This document shows positions 10,411 to 22,532 of a DNA stretch of 64,000 nt, in pieces. The DNA lies in contig CM032659.1 in assembly GCA_019095985.1 (NCBI GenBank), positions 25,494,877 to 25,558,876 of the forward strand. Direction: 5' to 3'. The stretch is from Streblospio benedicti (Eukaryota; Annelida; Polychaeta; Spionida; Spionidae). The translations under genes and the position numbers were made by a program. The number at the start of each line of letters is the position of its first letter. The stretch's first letter is position 1. The notes below the pieces were generated by a model, which saw only the letters and a program-made list of their open reading frames with translations, searched no databases and was not told where the DNA came from.

Positions 10411-12020
10411 AAATTAAACAAAATTTTATTGTCTCCAAATGCACAGAATAAGTAGTAAAAAACAACAACAATGAGACCATCTGTGTCGTCTAAAATTAAA
10501 CAAATTGCAAATAAACATTGAATACGTTGATAGGTTTTCTAAACGTTTCGTGTTTCATTGTCAGAATGAAGATTGTAAAACGAGAACATCTGTATCAGTG
10601 ATGACGAACCGGGCAATGGCATAAACATGGGTTTGTAACATTGCTTGTGATTAGCCACTTCTATATTTGAAAAGAATAAATAGAATCGTAAATAAATACA
10701 TTATGGATACTTTTTGTATGAGAAATTATAATGTCACAATGATCGTCATCATTCTTCTGCATTTAGAGTCCATATCTAACCCTTAGAGGGTGTTGGACTT
10801 ATAATATCTTTTAAGATTATGATAAAAAGTGTAACATGCTTCATTATTAAGAGTAAAAGATCTGTCATGTTATGGATTAATTACTATGGCTGAAATAAGC
10901 AGGCTACCATTTATCATTATCCAGAGATAGTATGGAAAAACTGGGGGCTGAAAAACTCAACTTAATTTTTGGGGAAAGAGTGAAAATGTGGGGTGCACTT
11001 ATGGTGGGAAGCCTGAAAATTGTGTTGTTTTTAATAACCTTCTGATGCTATTTTGATAAATATGTGTGGCAGATTTGATCAAAATTGCTAATGTCTTTGT
11101 AATATATTATTACTTTTTCTGGTAGCAATATTCATTCAAACTACATGTATGTGTCAGAACATTGGTCGATTCATTTGACTGTTCTCGCGACCGATTTTAC
11201 ATGCTGGGCTCGCGCTTGACGTTCGTTTGTCGCTCATGGCGATTCTTACAAAGAATTGGCTAAAGATTTTGCTTACCCTTTTACCAGTGTGACAAATGAT
11301 TTATATCCCAAAATTCAAGGAAATTCTTTAAAAACTGTTTTTACTTACTGGAAATGCCATCACACTTGCATAGCGCAACTTTGGCACAAAGAAGTTGACA
11401 TTTATCAGCAGCCGTGATGATATATGCTACACCACGAGCTCCATAAAAATTAGTACACAATTACAGGAAAATTGCACAGCGTTTTGGGAAAAAGAAGGGG
11501 GAGGGCTGTTACATGAGGGCGGGCAATTGGATAGTCATAGATGGTAAATTGATTTAGAATGGTTTTTACTTCGAGATACACAAAAATTTACAAAGTGAAT
11601 GAAGATACTGATTTTTAGGTCAAAATATTGAAATTTTGGCCTCAGCATACTTGGCTAGAGAATTATTTAGTTGTTTAGGCAATTGGCTAAAAACAATCAA
11701 TTGGCTAAATTTTTCTTTAGTTGTTAAGCCAATTGGCTAAACCCGAGATGTGTGTAGCGCTAGCCCAACCCAGCAATGCAAGTCACTTGAGGAGAAATGG
11801 TATAGTAATGATTTGCAGGATGTCTGTCATGTACCGTGAAACCCAATGATTTTAAAATCATAAATAAATAGAGCCTGAGCAAGTTAATATAGAATCTGAT
11901 TGATCTATTATTGCATCACTAATTCAATAAATCCATTTTTTCCAGATATTTTACCGTCAGTTCCAAGTCCCAGCAGATATAGGTGATATGACGCATGATT
12001 TTGAAGTAATTAATCATTTA
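10411..12020. other. no gene seen
   Basis: AT-rich. No domain, splice-bounded exon or terminal repeats recognised; the part next to the hammerhead motif may be remaining retroelement terminal repeat. Confidence 0.5.
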
Positions 12021-12023
12021 TTT

Positions 12024-12302
12024 TCATTTCATTTCATGTATAGACTTTTCCTACCACATTAGTTTTCTAACACATATGTAAAATTTAAAATACTTGAAGT
12101 ATTGTTTTGTTTTTATTATGAATCAATGTCATTTGGATTTTTATTTTTGAAGGAATAGTGTACATATAGTAAACTTAAAAGAAATTGAAAAGGTCTCTAA
12201 AGAGATGAAAAGCTTTTGTACAATAAAATAAATTTTAAATTTTACATATTATGTGTTAGAAAACTAATGTGGTAGGAAAAGACTATACATGAAATGAAAT
12301 GA
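12024..12302. mobile_element. 279-bp MITE with ~70-bp inverted repeats
   Basis: The left arm (TCATTTCATTTCATGTATAG, then CTTTTCCTACCACATTAG, then TTTTCTAACACATA) is mirrored almost perfectly at 12232-12302. The ~140-bp centre is AT-rich and non-coding. No clear target-site duplication. Confidence 0.75.
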
Positions 12303-12370
12303 GACCTACTGCCACGTACATAGTACATAGAATAACTTTTATACATTTATTTTCATGAATTGCTGTGAAA

Positions 12371-14603
12371 TTTAATTTACACCATGCAAAATACGTGTTT
12401 GATTCATATTTAAAAAAATAAAATTAATCACTCAAAGTTGTTGACATAGAATTTCAAAAACAAATTGACAAAACTTTAAGGGGGGGTGGGGGAATCAATA
12501 CTTGTTAAAGAGATTATCCCCAAATTTGGATTACTTCTGTCTTACTGTCCAGTCAAATACTTTGAGTGTTAAATTTAATGATAAAAATAAATCAGAGTAT
12601 TATGATGTATTTATATTGCATGGGAAGATTATTTGATCAAAGCTCAATGTAAAGTAATCATAATGTGTTTTAATGAGCTGATATCAAGTTCTGGAGGAAA
12701 CATTTTCTGAAATATCAAACTAACAGATAGTACATGAAAATGCCATTTTATCACAGTCTTTGCCAGAAACCAGAGTCAGACATTTTGAACATTCCCTCCT
12801 TGGGAATTAGGTCCCATGATTAGAACAGAACAGTTTGTTTATATTTTTACTTCTCACATATGGGTGAGTAACTCAAGTGAAACAGGAATGAGTATGTAAA
12901 TTAAATTAAATATATGAACAAATATTGTTGTTGTAGTCACAGAACTTAATTCTCAGTTTATGAATTATTAAAATGTCCAATTGTTTCTGGGAAAAAATGA
13001 AAATATGCCATTTTCATAAAATTGTTCACTTTCTTTGTAAATTTCTTTATTTTAAATATATATGTATTACAGGGCCTTAATGACTTCCCTAAGGCACTAC
13101 ACTCTCTGTCTGTGTGAAAGATTGATCCATCCAAGTTCTGGCCACCAATGCTGTACTATATTTAAGTATGTTATGTATTTAATACAGCACACAAAAGTTG
13201 ACACATTATATCATGTTTTATTATACTGGGTCAAGATTAGTCACTGTGTGCTTGTATTGGCTAGTAAAAACTTGTGGAGGACGAGTAAAAAGTTTTAGCA
13301 ACTCGTCCTTTTGAAAACTAACAATTCTGGTCAATTTGGCGCACGGTGATAGAGTTTGTGCAGGGAGGATGAGTACATTTTTTGCAGGACTTATCCTGAC
13401 CCTGTTATTAAGTACACCACTTTTACCTGGCTTGATTTAAAAAGTAAGTGGGAATTAATGTTTCTTCATGACAGAAGGAAGTCAAGAAAGGTCTTAAAAA
13501 CAACTAAAAAAAGGAACGTTGAAAATTATTTGTTTTGAATTATTTGCTTCAGTCACATTTGAAATGCTCTGAAGGGGATTGAAAATTAGGAATGTTTGAA
13601 AATAAACTTAGCTACTGTAGGCATATATAGATGATTTGCTTCAATTACATCTAAAATTACCAATATACATACTATACTGTATTTACATGCACCGTACAAT
13701 GTCAAGCATCAGCAAAACTTTCTCATGTATAAAGATATTGTTTTCAAATTTTACAGATGAAAAACTGTCATCTCTTCAAACTCCAGCAGTCTAATGGGTG
13801 GTGTACACTTTGAAGAGATGAACAAGTGCTTCACAGATATACAGTGTTCATATATACATATAGACTACAATTGTAGTAATTTAAAACAATGCGAGTTTCT
13901 AGTTAACTTTTATAAGACAAAATTCCCTCTGGAATATTTTTAGAACCACAGATTCATGGATAACATTGTCAATAATCTTATTGTACTGCAATTCATACTG
14001 TTCCACCAAAACAGGCATTTGAGTATTTCAATATGATGCGTTACTAATTTGTAAAAAAATGTAATTCCTGATCTTCAACATGTTTTGAGTTGTACTAGCA
14101 TCAATAAATTTGGGTATTTGATCAAATGGTTATGTTTATTTCAATCAAGTAAGAATCTGCTATTAAATATCATGTATATATACACAATGTATACATGTAT
14201 GAATAGGTAAATATGAACACAATACACATAATATTGACTCATTAAAATAAGACACGTTTTCTTCAGATCGGAAAATCAGCTCAAAAATTGCCAGTAAAAT
14301 TAGGGCTGAAATTTTCAAACAAATATTGAAAACCATGACATAATAGTTTCATTTTTTCTTCACCCTCCACCCCCATAATAAATATAGATATAAGATCATC
14401 ATTCCAACCCAAAATGTCTGCAATAAACTGTTTTCAGACCAGGCAATTCAGACTGCCACATGACCATTCTAAAACAACAAAGAGCCGACAGCTGATATAT
14501 CTCCCTCATATATTTGACGGATTAAAAAAAATAATTAATCATAAAATAAAATACTACAACATATTAATCATCTAGTAAAGGAGAGTTTATTTGACTGGCA
14601 ATG
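12371..14603. repeat. duplicated segment, copy A
   Basis: Starting at TTTAATTTACACCATG and ending at ACTGGCAATG, this stretch matches 16916-20202 in the same orientation with only scattered substitutions and many homopolymer-length differences. Copy A lacks about 1.1 kb present in copy B (18553-19644). Non-coding. See findings for the haplotype-duplication question. Confidence 0.9.
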
Positions 14604-15347
14604 CATCTTATCGCCCATGTTGTTTACATGCAAGAACACAGTCAGAACATTGCATAAAGTTGTTGGATTTCTTCCATATACATAAATATTCATTGAAATG
14701 ACTATTGCGTGTATGTGTCATAATTCCTGACATTGTAGAAAACTACAATACCTTCAACTGTCATCAATTATAGAACTGTCATTTTCAGATCTACCCTTAT
14801 ACCAGTGATAACACATCTACATGCAGGAGTCAGTTTCAGATCTGATATCATCTGCAAATGCCATGGTGATGTTCAAAGATATACGATGGTAAAGTAGGTA
14901 GACTTCCAAAGGCTATTTCAAGATTCCAAATAATTTTTAAACATTTAATTTACTTTTTTATTGAATATTGTTTACATTTGCTCTCTGAGTACTAAATTTG
15001 ATTCCAAAAATTTTTAAACATTTAACATTTGTTTACATCTGCTCTTGAGTACTAAATGTGGGCTTTCATCTGCACTTATGTGGGCTTTCTTGTCATTTGC
15101 CTTTTATTATGATTTTTTAAAGGCTTTGGACTGCATTTCAGGTTCCGTGTCTGCAGTGAAATGTGAGTAGTTGGCCAAGAAGCCAGACTTGATGGATTTC
15201 TAGTGAACGGAGCCTCACTCAAGCTAGGCTTTAACCAAATCCTTACAGCCAAGGGAATTGCTTCATCATAGTTCCTTCGTATGAATATGTTGTGACATTT
15301 TGTTCATGTCTTACATTTGCAAGATGTGCATATCTATGACCGAAGAC
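14604..15347. other. no gene seen
   Basis: AT-rich DNA up to the scaffold gap. Short phrases such as AACATTTAA ... TGTTTACAT ... GAGTACTAAAT recur near 14937-15060, a small local duplication. Confidence 0.5.
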
Positions 15348-15447
15348 NNNNNNNNNNNNNNNNNNNNNNNNNNNNNNNNNNNNNNNNNNNNNNNNNNNNN
15401 NNNNNNNNNNNNNNNNNNNNNNNNNNNNNNNNNNNNNNNNNNNNNNN
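15348..15447. other. assembly gap, 100 N
   Basis: Exactly 100 N, a placeholder length, so the true distance is unknown. It lies between the two copies of the duplicated segment. Confidence 1.
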
Positions 15448-16178
15448 CCCCGGGTGGTGCTAAAAAAAGATTCTTACTATGAGGCGGTCATTTTAAGAAG
15501 TGGTGTTTTAAGGCTTGCATAAACCTAGTTGTCATGCTGTTTTTGTTGATGACAGAGAGATTATTTTTTTCTATGACCTCTATAGCATCTCATAAGTGAT
15601 TTGTATGTCATAGTAGACACTGATACCATTTAACATATACCAGAAACGTTGCTAGTATGAGATATTCTTCTATGCATACACGTAAACAAAACATAGTTGG
15701 AAACACACTCCAGTATGTATATATGACCAACACATGTGAGAGCGGATTATGGCTGCATTTCTTAGACGCTAGTAAATATTCAACAGGCTGTGACGTTTTT
15801 GAGCCACGAATGTCGCGTGAAAAATGCGCCACCAACGCTTAGCGACTTTTGAAATTACTATAGATTACTATACGCACGATGCACGTTTTAGGGAAATGCC
15901 CTTACCGAAATGAGCCAGGAAATCGATTGTCAAGTTTCAATGTCGGCCAGTTCCCAGAATTTGCGCAGTTTAACCTATTGAAATGAGCCGGATTGTTCAA
16001 AAAGCCTCCCCTTAGAACAGGAGTAAAGACCCTCTGCCCCGCCTTGAGTGAGGGGTGCTGAGCCAGTTACTCCCCTGCGCAAGATAGTGTGTTTTTGTGT
16101 AGTTTTATTTCTTGTGAGAAACGCTATTAAATAGTACACACAAGGCAGTGATGATATCAAGGCTTCATTTTTCCACTT
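15448..16178. other. no gene seen
   Basis: Sequence between the gap and the poly(A) signal of the minus-strand gene. Short open frames on both strands show no recognisable family. Confidence 0.5.
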
Positions 16179-16184
16179 TTTATT
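16179..16184 (-). terminator. poly(A) signal AATAAA
   Basis: AATAAA on the minus strand, about 330 bp after the stop codon at 16513. It is a plausible 3' end for the terminal exon 16513-16908. Confidence 0.4.
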
Positions 16185-16512
16185 TTCCACACACAAATAT
16201 ATACTTTTTACAGAGTACTTGAAGACATCATTTTCTAAACTCTACACAGTAAAACTGCATCAGAGTACCGCAAAAAAGACAGGTAATGGCTAGATACTTT
16301 TTTACAGAAGATATTCTTTAAACTTTTACATATATACACACAGTAAAAAATACATGATGGATGTACATTAATTCAACACACGCTGATACATATATACTGT
16401 TTTATGACTTGTCCACTTTGATCATAGTCCATCTTCTTCTTTGTAGCGAAGCTATTCAATCTTCAAATAGGTACCCTCTCTCTTCACCGCCAAGGCCTGG
16501 TCGGTGTGCTCG

Positions 16513-16908
16513 CTAACTCAACTCCAGCACGCAGCGCACTTCGCGATATGGAGGCGGACTTTCTTGTCGGGGGCGGATAACCCAGTCGTATATAGCTGAG
16601 CACGGGTGGTTGACTTTTATCGGGTAATATGCCAAAACGCGATGCGCCTCTGTCCGGCTACCTTGTCGAGCGTGGCTCAGGGATACCTCTCTCAGAAATT
16701 GAGAGATGCTACCATTTGAAATGACTGAGCCCACGTAGTCGCCGCTGATATGGATTAAAGGCGTGTCTGGAGCCGTCGTGATGAGGCGGATTATATAACG
16801 ACCTTGCAGGCTTCTTCGCAATCTATTGTCTTGGGCAGTTGTACCCATCAGTTCTTGAGGCGTTTGAACGCCCGGCCGCTGGCTGTCGGCACAGATGATG
16901 ATCTTGGC
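16513..16908 (-). CDS. terminal coding exon, unrecognised protein
   Basis: On the minus strand an acceptor (AACTCACAG) at 16909-16917 is followed by an in-frame stretch of 131 codons, beginning A-K-I-I-I-C-A-D-S-Q and ending V-L-E-L-S before TAG at 16513. The G+C content is well above the flanks and there is no stop, which supports true coding. Upstream exons should lie at higher coordinates, but there the sequence becomes duplicated segment B within a few bases of the acceptor and no exon was found. No family recognised: no obvious signal peptide, repeats or catalytic motif. A poly(A) signal lies at 16179-16184. Confidence 0.55.
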   Translation of the reverse strand, partial: AKIIICADSQRPGVQTPQELMGTTAQDNRLRRSLQGRYIIRLITTAPDTPLIHISGDYVGSVISNGSISQFLREVSLSHARQGSRTEAHRVLAYYPIKVNHPCSAIYDWVIRPRQESPPPYREVRCVLELS

Positions 16909-16915
16909 CTGTGAG

Positions 16916-19900
16916 TTAATTTACACCATGCAAAATACTTGTTTGATTCACATTTAAAAAATAAAATTAATCTCTCAAAGTTGTTGACATAGAATTTCAA
17001 AAACAAATTGACAAAACTTTAAGGGGGAATCAATACTTGTTAAAGAAATTATTCCCAAATTTGAATTACCTCTGTCTTACTGTCCAGTCAAATACTTTGA
17101 GTGTTAAATTTAATGATAAAAAGAAATCAGAGTATTATGATGTATTAATATTGCATGGGAAGATTATTTGATCAAAGCTCAATGTAAAGTAATCATAATG
17201 GGTTTTTAATGAGCTGATATCAAGTTCTGGAAAACATTTTCTAAAAATATCAAACTAACAGATAGCACATGAAAATGCCATTTTTATCACAGTCTTTGCA
17301 GAAACCAGAGTCAGACATTTTGAACATTCCTCCTTGGGAATTAGGTCCCATGATTAGAACAGAACAGTTTGTTTATATTTTTACTTCTCATATGGGTTAG
17401 TAACTCAAATTGAAACAGGAATGAGTATGTAAATTAAAATTAAATATGAACAAATATTGTTGTAGTCACAGGACTTAATTCTCAGTTTATGAATTATTAA
17501 AATGTTCAATTGTTTCTGGCAAAAATGAAAATATGCCATTTTCATAAAATTGTTCACTTTTTGTAAATTTCTTTATTTTAAATATATATGTATTACAGGG
17601 CCTTATGACTTCCCTAAGGCACTACACTCTCTGTCTGTGTGAAAGATTGATCCATCCAAGTTCTGGCCACCAATCCTGTACTATTTTAAGTATGTTTTGT
17701 ATTTAATACAGCACACAAAAAGTTGACACATTATATGATGTTTTTTTATACTTGGTCAAGATTAGTCACTGTGTGTGCTTGTATTGGCTAGTAAAAACTT
17801 GTGGAGGACGAGTAAATGTTTTAGCAACTCGTCCTTTTGAAAACTAACAATTCTGGTCAATTTGGCATGGTTTTATAGTTTAAGTTTGTGCAGGGAGGAT
17901 GAGTACATTTTTGCAGGACTTATCCTGACCCTGTTATTAAGTACACCACTTTTTACCTGGCTTGATTTAAAAAGTAAGTGGTAATTAATGTTTCTTCATG
18001 ACAGAAGGAAGTCAAGAAAAGGTCTTAAAAACAACTAAAAAAAGGAAAGTTGAAAAATTATTTGTTTTGAATTATTTGCTTCAGTCACATTTGAAATGCT
18101 CTAAAGGGGATTGAAAATTAGGAATGTTTGAAAATAAACTTAGCTACTGTAGGCATATATAGATGATTTGCTTCAATTACATCTAAAATTACCAATATAC
18201 ATACTATACTGCATTTACATGCACCGTACAATGTCAAGCATCAGCAAAACTTTCTCATGTATAAAGATATTGTTTTCAAATTTTACAGATGAAAAACTGT
18301 CATCTCTTCAAACTCCAGCAGTCTAATGGGTGGTGTACACTTTGAAGAAATGAACAAGTGCTTCACAGATATACAGTGTACATATATACATATAGACTAC
18401 AATTGTAGTAATTTAAAACAATGCGAGTTTCTAGTTAACTTTTATAAGACAAAATTCCCTCTGGAATATTTTTTAGAACCACAGATTCATGGATAACATT
18501 GTCAATAATCTTATTGTACTGCAATTCATACTGTTCCACCAAAACAGGCATTGTGTTGCTTGGTGCAAGAGGACCACTTTGGCACCCTCATCATTTTTTG
18601 GCATATGAAATTGTGCCTTTGGTCATCTTTTTTTACTCATATATGGTAACAAAAAATAAACAAAAACATGCTAGCCTTTTTAGCATCTTTGGGAAATCTA
18701 AAAAAAGCTAAATATATCTCCACATTGTTTTCTGTTGTTCCTGCAATTAATTGCAAACACCAATTATATGGAGATTTTCTCTCGACATTATTATTAAAAC
18801 TAGATCAAAGAATGTTTATCCAAAATATTGTATTTCTAAAATATGTGCACAGTATTCTCAGTTGCAACTAACTAAACGGACCAATGCACAAGTATGTATG
18901 GATCTGGCATTCTGTATGGAATGCTATGTATGGTATGGCATACGGGCTACTTTGACAATACCACCACTAGGTAGTGCAGCTGAGCTAGCACACAGCAAAA
19001 CTAAGCAGTGCACAATCCGTTTATAGAGTAATTTGTGCTGATTAATGCTTGCTGACTATTTGGCGCACCTACCCTCAAAATTTGCAAATTAAATCGTGTG
19101 CAAACATTTCTAGTTTTACAGTAGCTTTTTAAAAATATCTTTTCCTTAATTAATCATATTTATTTTCATTGGTAAATTAGAATAATCTAGAACTAATCAA
19201 AATTAGAAAATGCATGTGCTATATGTATTAAAAGCTCATGATTCTGAATAGTATCTATTTATGTATTATGTTCTTTATTAAATTCTTGTGGGTAAAAATT
19301 TCCTGTGACAATGAATATCTAAAACTTATGTAGTGTATAGTAATAATTAATATTTTTTCATAAATACTTGTACAATGTTTCATGCATATAAACTGTTTGT
19401 GGTCTGCTGGTGACTAAGTTATCTAGCTTCATTTACCTAGGGCCTATGTAAAGATAAAAGAGGACATAGATATTATCTTCTTTCTTTGGGACAGCAAGTT
19501 GTATAGTGAAATGTGCATTCTTTTTCATGATTGAACAATTATGTTAGTTATTATGTTAATTATTGTAGCATTGTTGTATCCCCGCGTTGTATCTCAAATT
19601 TAAAGTGTAGGCACTTTTCAAGAATGTATTTATGATGGTGTTGCATGAAATATGATGTGTTACGAATGTAATTCCTGAGGTTCAACATGATTTGAGTTGT
19701 ACTAGCATCAATAAATTTGGGTATTTGATCAAATGGTTATGTTTATTTCAATCAAGTAAGAATCTGTTATTAAATATCATGTATATATACACAATGTATA
19801 CATGTATGAATAGGTAAATATGAACACAATACATATAATATTGACTCATTAAAATAAGACGCGTTTTCTTCAGATTGGAAAATCAGCTCAAAAATTGCCA

Positions 19901-20202
19901 GTAAAATTAGGACTGAAATTTTCAAACAAATATTGAAAACCATGACATAATAGTTTCATTTTTTCATCACCCTCCACCCCCATAATAAATATAGATATAA
20001 GATCATCATTCCAACCCAAAATATCTGCAATAAACTGTTTTCAGACCAGGCAATTCAGACTGACACATGACCATTCTAAAACAACAAAGAGCCGACAGCT
20101 GATATATCTCCCTCATATATTTGACGGATTAAAAAATAATTAACCATAAAATAAAAATACTACAACATATCATCTAGTACAGGAGAATTTGGACTGGCAA
20201 TG
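16916..20202. repeat. duplicated segment, copy B
   Basis: Second copy of 12371-14603, same orientation. Copy B carries about 1.1 kb (18553-19644) absent from copy A; this extra block is bounded on both sides by GTGTTGC, which might be a target-site duplication of an insertion or the footprint of a deletion in copy A. The block encodes nothing recognisable. Confidence 0.9.
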
Positions 20203-20205
20203 AAT

Positions 20206-20520
20206 TCACATCAGCTCCTTTAACAATAAAAAACTCCCTAAAAACCACATCAGCCTTTAATAATAAAACACATTTGGAACCTCAAAGACAAAAACATAAC
20301 CTACAATATTACCTGAAAACAATAACAAAAAAGAAAACAATATTCAACAACAACAAATACATGCAACCTATGCCTAAAAGAAAAAATACTATATAATATG
20401 CAAAACCAGAAATGGCTACATTATACAATAGAAACGAATTGTCTACAGAATGCCCACACAAAAAGAAATTCCTCCTCATCTACCAATACCCAACATAACC
20501 CTACAATAACATAACATAAA
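20206..20520 (+). mobile_element. PLE relic, GIY-YIG C-terminal fragment
   Basis: Blocks K-H-I-W-N-L-K-D-K-N-I-T-Y-N-I-T and Y-S-T-T-T-N-T-C-N-L-C-L-K-E-K are readable and match the end of the GIY-YIG region of the PLE at 31870-32608 better than the young PLE family. Old 5'-truncated copy with several breaks. It begins within four bases of the end of duplicated segment B. Confidence 0.6.
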
Positions 20521-20667
20521 ATGGTAATACACTGCATGCACATGCTATTGATTTTCTCGTGTTATTGATTTTCTCGTGTTATTGGAAATGAGTGAGTTCT
20601 GGGAATTTTCATACTGTAATATTAGCAATATACTACCTTCAATGGCTCTGATGAATGCCAAACTAGA

Positions 20668-22467
20668 GGCATGAAACAAATTAACATTTATTTATATTTA
20701 CTGAACAGTTTCGTGCTAACAGCACTCATCAGAATATATAAACGATCTACATGGCAGTACTGCAAAGAACAACTGTACTATGTTATCAAGTACAAAGAAA
20801 CTGATCAATATATAGATTTAGATTTACTTACGGGGTACGTCACAGTTACGTACATCACCCACATACTACATATATAAATATTCAAGTAACACTGACACAG
20901 GCACAATTATTAGGTATGGTAATTATAATTATAAAGTAAATATTTTCTCCTGTGTCTGCAAGCACTGGCTAGTTCATTTCTTACATTAAGGGTGGCTAAA
21001 TGGGGTTTACATATAATAATATATTTTTCCTTAAGACATAAATTACATGATTTTGCAGATGGTGCATATGGGCTACCTTTTGCTAACACCCTCCATTTTA
21101 TGTTATATGAGATTCCTTGGTCTTTGAGTGACCAGACATATTGACTGAGTGTTGTGCTGTGTCTTTTATTTTGTTGTCTGAAGGAGTTAGTATGAGCGTT
21201 ATATCTGGTTTTAAAACTATTTTCAGTTAGGCCTACGTAATATTCGTTTTTGTTATTGTCGTCTCTTTTGACAGCCGCCTGGTATATAATCCCATCTATT
21301 AAACATTTCCCACCTAGGGGACAAGTATCCCTATTTCTGCAGTTACAGGTGTTTGCAGTAGTGGTCGGATTGTTTTGTTTTATGATTGATTTGTTATGAC
21401 TGGTAATTATTTTCTCTATGTTAGGCATGCATTTATAACTTATTTTAACTGTATTTTTGTTTATAATTGGATGGAGTAGATGGCCAGGGGGAAAACATTT
21501 TACTATTAATTTGATGAATCTTTGACCTACGTTTGTTGTGACATTTGCACTAAAAGGGGGGTTAAACCAGGTGATTTTTCGTTTACGGCTTCTGTTATTT
21601 TTTATATTGTTTGCAGAGTTTGTGGTTTGTTGTGGGTTGTAATTGAGGTTGTGTTTATAGTTGCTTTGACGTAATGCCTCTTGATATATTGGTGCTGCTT
21701 GTTTAAAAGTTGCTTCATTGGATGATATTGAGGATAGTCTTTTGTTTATACTTTTAGGTATATTTTTGATGATGTTGGGAGGATGATTACTCTGGCTATG
21801 TACATACAAAGGCCTGTTATTATTTTTCATAAATGGTTTAAATGTACCCGAGTTCAAGTCTAGAGTTACGTCAAGAAAATCTACTGTTTTTTTGTTTACT
21901 TCTATTGTTATCTGTAGATTATTGTTGGAGAATATTTTACATATTTGTTTCTTGATTTGGTCTATTTCTTTAGGTGATTTGTTGCAAACAGCGAGACCGT
22001 CGTCTCTGTAGAGCCCTACATTTATGTCTAGATCTTTTAATTGAGATAATATATAAAGACCTATTAACTCGCAAGTTTCAGCTCCATCAAAACTGCCCAT
22101 GGTGACATCAAAGATTGAGTTTGTTTTTTTACACCAAGGCAACCCGTTATTGTATAGCAGTGCTTTTTTAGTGTGCATAATGATGTGTTTGTCCTCTTCA
22201 GATATATTGTAATAGTTGGAAGCAAATTCAAGTGCTTTTGCCAGTAGGTCCTCGCTTATTGAAGGGTAGAATTCGACTACATCAAAGCATATAAATGCAG
22301 TCTTTTTGTTAATTTCAATTTTTTTAAACCAGTCTATCACCTCGTTAGTGTTCCTCCATTGGTTGCTGTTTGTTTTCTGCTTAATGTTGGCATTTATTTT
22401 CTCAAGGATTTGCTTAGATATTTTGCCTATCTCAGATTTTGTGGGATTTATTAGTCTACATTTGGGG
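20668..22467 (-). mobile_element. Penelope-like element, copy 1
   Basis: Minus-strand copy of the young PLE family. It keeps the 3' terminal part with a hammerhead ribozyme, the GIY-YIG nuclease and most of the reverse transcriptase. It stops abruptly inside the RT at 22467, where the TIR element begins, so its 5' end was lost or displaced. It is nearly identical to copies 2-4, indicating recent amplification of this family. Confidence 0.9.
20686..20746 (-). ncRNA. hammerhead ribozyme of PLE copy 1
   Basis: Minus-strand order: TATATATT (stem I), CTGATGA core, G-TGCT-GTTA-GCAC (stem II), GAAA, CTG-TT-CAG (stem III closed by a 2-base loop), UA cleavage site, then AATATA pairing with TATATT. 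Every conserved core base is present. Hammerheads with minimal stem III are known in the terminal repeats of Penelope-like elements, where they are thought to process the element RNA. Confidence 0.85.
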
Positions 22468-22532
22468 TTGGCAACTGTTGCTAGGTAACCGATGACCCAT
22501 AGCAACCACCATCTAAAAGCTTTTATTTTCAA
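20910..22532 (-). CDS. PLE polyprotein: RT plus GIY-YIG nuclease
   Basis: 540 open codons. From about residue 23 this is PLE protein: N-P-K-C-R-L-I-N-P, RT motif A F-D-V-V-E-F-Y-P-S-I near 83-92, motif B region around G-S-F-D-G-A-E near 147-153, motif C G-L-Y-R-D-D-G near 175-181, then V-D-F-L-D-V-T-L. After a basic linker comes a cysteine cluster (C-N-C-R-N-R-D-T-C-P-L-G-G-K-C) and the GIY-YIG domain (Y-Y-V-G-L-T-E ... F-K-T-R-Y-N-A-H). The RT copies RNA to DNA, and the GIY-YIG nuclease nicks the target. The first ~21 residues come from the neighbouring TIR (22468-22532) and are not PLE; the native N-terminus, seen in copy 3, is missing. Confidence 0.88.
   Translation of the reverse strand: MKIKAFRWWLLWVIGYLATVANPKCRLINPTKSEIGKISKQILEKINANIKQKTNSNQWRNTNEVIDWFKKIEINKKTAFICFDVVEFYPSISEDLLAKALEFASNYYNISEEDKHIIMHTKKALLYNNGLPWCKKTNSIFDVTMGSFDGAETCELIGLYILSQLKDLDINVGLYRDDGLAVCNKSPKEIDQIKKQICKIFSNNNLQITIEVNKKTVDFLDVTLDLNSGTFKPFMKNNNRPLYVHSQSNHPPNIIKNIPKSINKRLSSISSNEATFKQAAPIYQEALRQSNYKHNLNYNPQQTTNSANNIKNNRSRKRKITWFNPPFSANVTTNVGQRFIKLIVKCFPPGHLLHPIINKNTVKISYKCMPNIEKIITSHNKSIIKQNNPTTTANTCNCRNRDTCPLGGKCLIDGIIYQAAVKRDDNNKNEYYVGLTENSFKTRYNAHTNSFRQQNKRHSTTLSQYVWSLKDQGISYNIKWRVLAKGSPYAPSAKSCNLCLKEKYIIICKPHLATLNVRNELASACRHRRKYLLYNYNYHT

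Noticed and set aside
10540-10575. Minus-strand CTGACAATGAAACACGAAAC as another hammerhead
   Set aside because: The core would read CUGACAA, losing a conserved G, stem II would be only two pairs, and stem I does not pair convincingly.
12190-12225. CTCTAAAGAGATGAAAAGC as a hammerhead core
   Set aside because: The CUGANGA slot reads CUAAAGA and there is no stem II; it lies inside the 279-bp MITE.
22306-22488. Plus-strand frames over the PLE reverse transcriptase
   Set aside because: Shadows of the minus-strand RT frame; the same shadow recurs at the matching place in copies 2 and 3.
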